DNA of 5,675 bases from an uncultured Mycoplasmatales bacterium (GTDB taxonomy: Bacteria > Bacillota_I > Bacilli_A > Mycoplasmatales > Mycoplasmoidaceae). The translations under genes and the position numbers were made by a program. The DNA is taken from contig CAJTRF010000052.1 in assembly GCA_910578525.1 (NCBI GenBank), forward strand, positions 1 through 5,675. Reading direction: 5' to 3'. Below the pieces are notes generated by a model. The model was given only the letters and a program-made list of their open reading frames with translations, was not told the DNA's origin and made no database searches. Below, piece after piece: positions 5,570 through 5,675 of this stretch. Numbering within the stretch: position 1 is the first letter of the stretch; every line of letters starts with the position of its first letter.

Positions 5570-5675
5570 TTAATTTTTAATGCTATTAACAAATTCATCG
5601 TAATTACTTCCTTTAACACAGTGATAGAATTTAGTTCCATCCTCTAATTTTGCAACATATTGTTTTGAACTTTTA
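5570..5675 (-). CDS. Unrecognised protein, C-terminal 34 residues (5' end beyond window)
   Basis: On the minus strand a frame is open from the right edge (first full codon 5674-5672) to TAA at 5572-5570. The peptide includes KQYVAKLEDGTKFYHCV and ends in DEFVNSIKN. Its mix of glycine, aspartate, histidine and cysteine looks like true coding sequence and not A/T noise; the other minus-strand frame I checked contains stops. It converges on the 158-residue gene, with two bases between the stop codons. Too little is visible to name a family. Confidence 0.6.
   Translation of the reverse strand, partial: KSSKQYVAKLEDGTKFYHCVKGSNYDEFVNSIKN

Overview
The window looks like part of a small eukaryotic DNA virus or its integrated form, of the polinton-like virus (PLV)/virophage kind. 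It is very AT-rich and densely packed. All six visible stop codons are TAA, and no bacterial-style ribosome binding sites stand out before the starts. It carries a recognisable set of genes: an archaeo-eukaryotic primase fused to a D5-type superfamily 3 helicase, an A32-like (FtsK/HerA) genome-packaging ATPase, a probable penton (minor capsid) protein next to the ATPase, and what looks like the C-terminal end of a major capsid protein at the left edge. No integrase, protease, protein-primed polymerase or terminal inverted repeat lies in the window, so assignment to PLV rather than virophage or another polinton relative is an inference.

Layout from left to right: (1) 2-220, plus strand, the end of a probable major capsid protein; (2) 221-875, about 650 bases without a convincing gene but rich in structure: a hairpin at the capsid stop, five copies of a CTGGGACA-type octamer (four exact), a 37-base imperfect inverted repeat, and an A/T-rich tandem repeat; this is a candidate replication origin or control region; (3) 876-3380, plus strand, primase-helicase; (4) 3398-4171 and 4192-5076, minus strand, penton-like protein and packaging ATPase, with the ATPase upstream; (5) 5091-5567, plus strand, an unrecognised 158-residue protein divergent from the ATPase across only 14 bases; (6) 5570-5675, minus strand, the C-terminus of another unrecognised gene that runs off the right edge.

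The genes make a coherent replication and packaging set. The primase-helicase would start and unwind replication forks. The ATPase would pump DNA into a capsid built from the major capsid protein and the penton protein. Perfect or near-perfect palindromes sit at three of the gene ends. This is reminiscent of the hairpin transcript-end signals known from mimiviruses, and could mean that the element is transcribed by such a giant virus's machinery, but that is inference. The most interesting parts are the structured intergenic region and the two orphan genes at the right.
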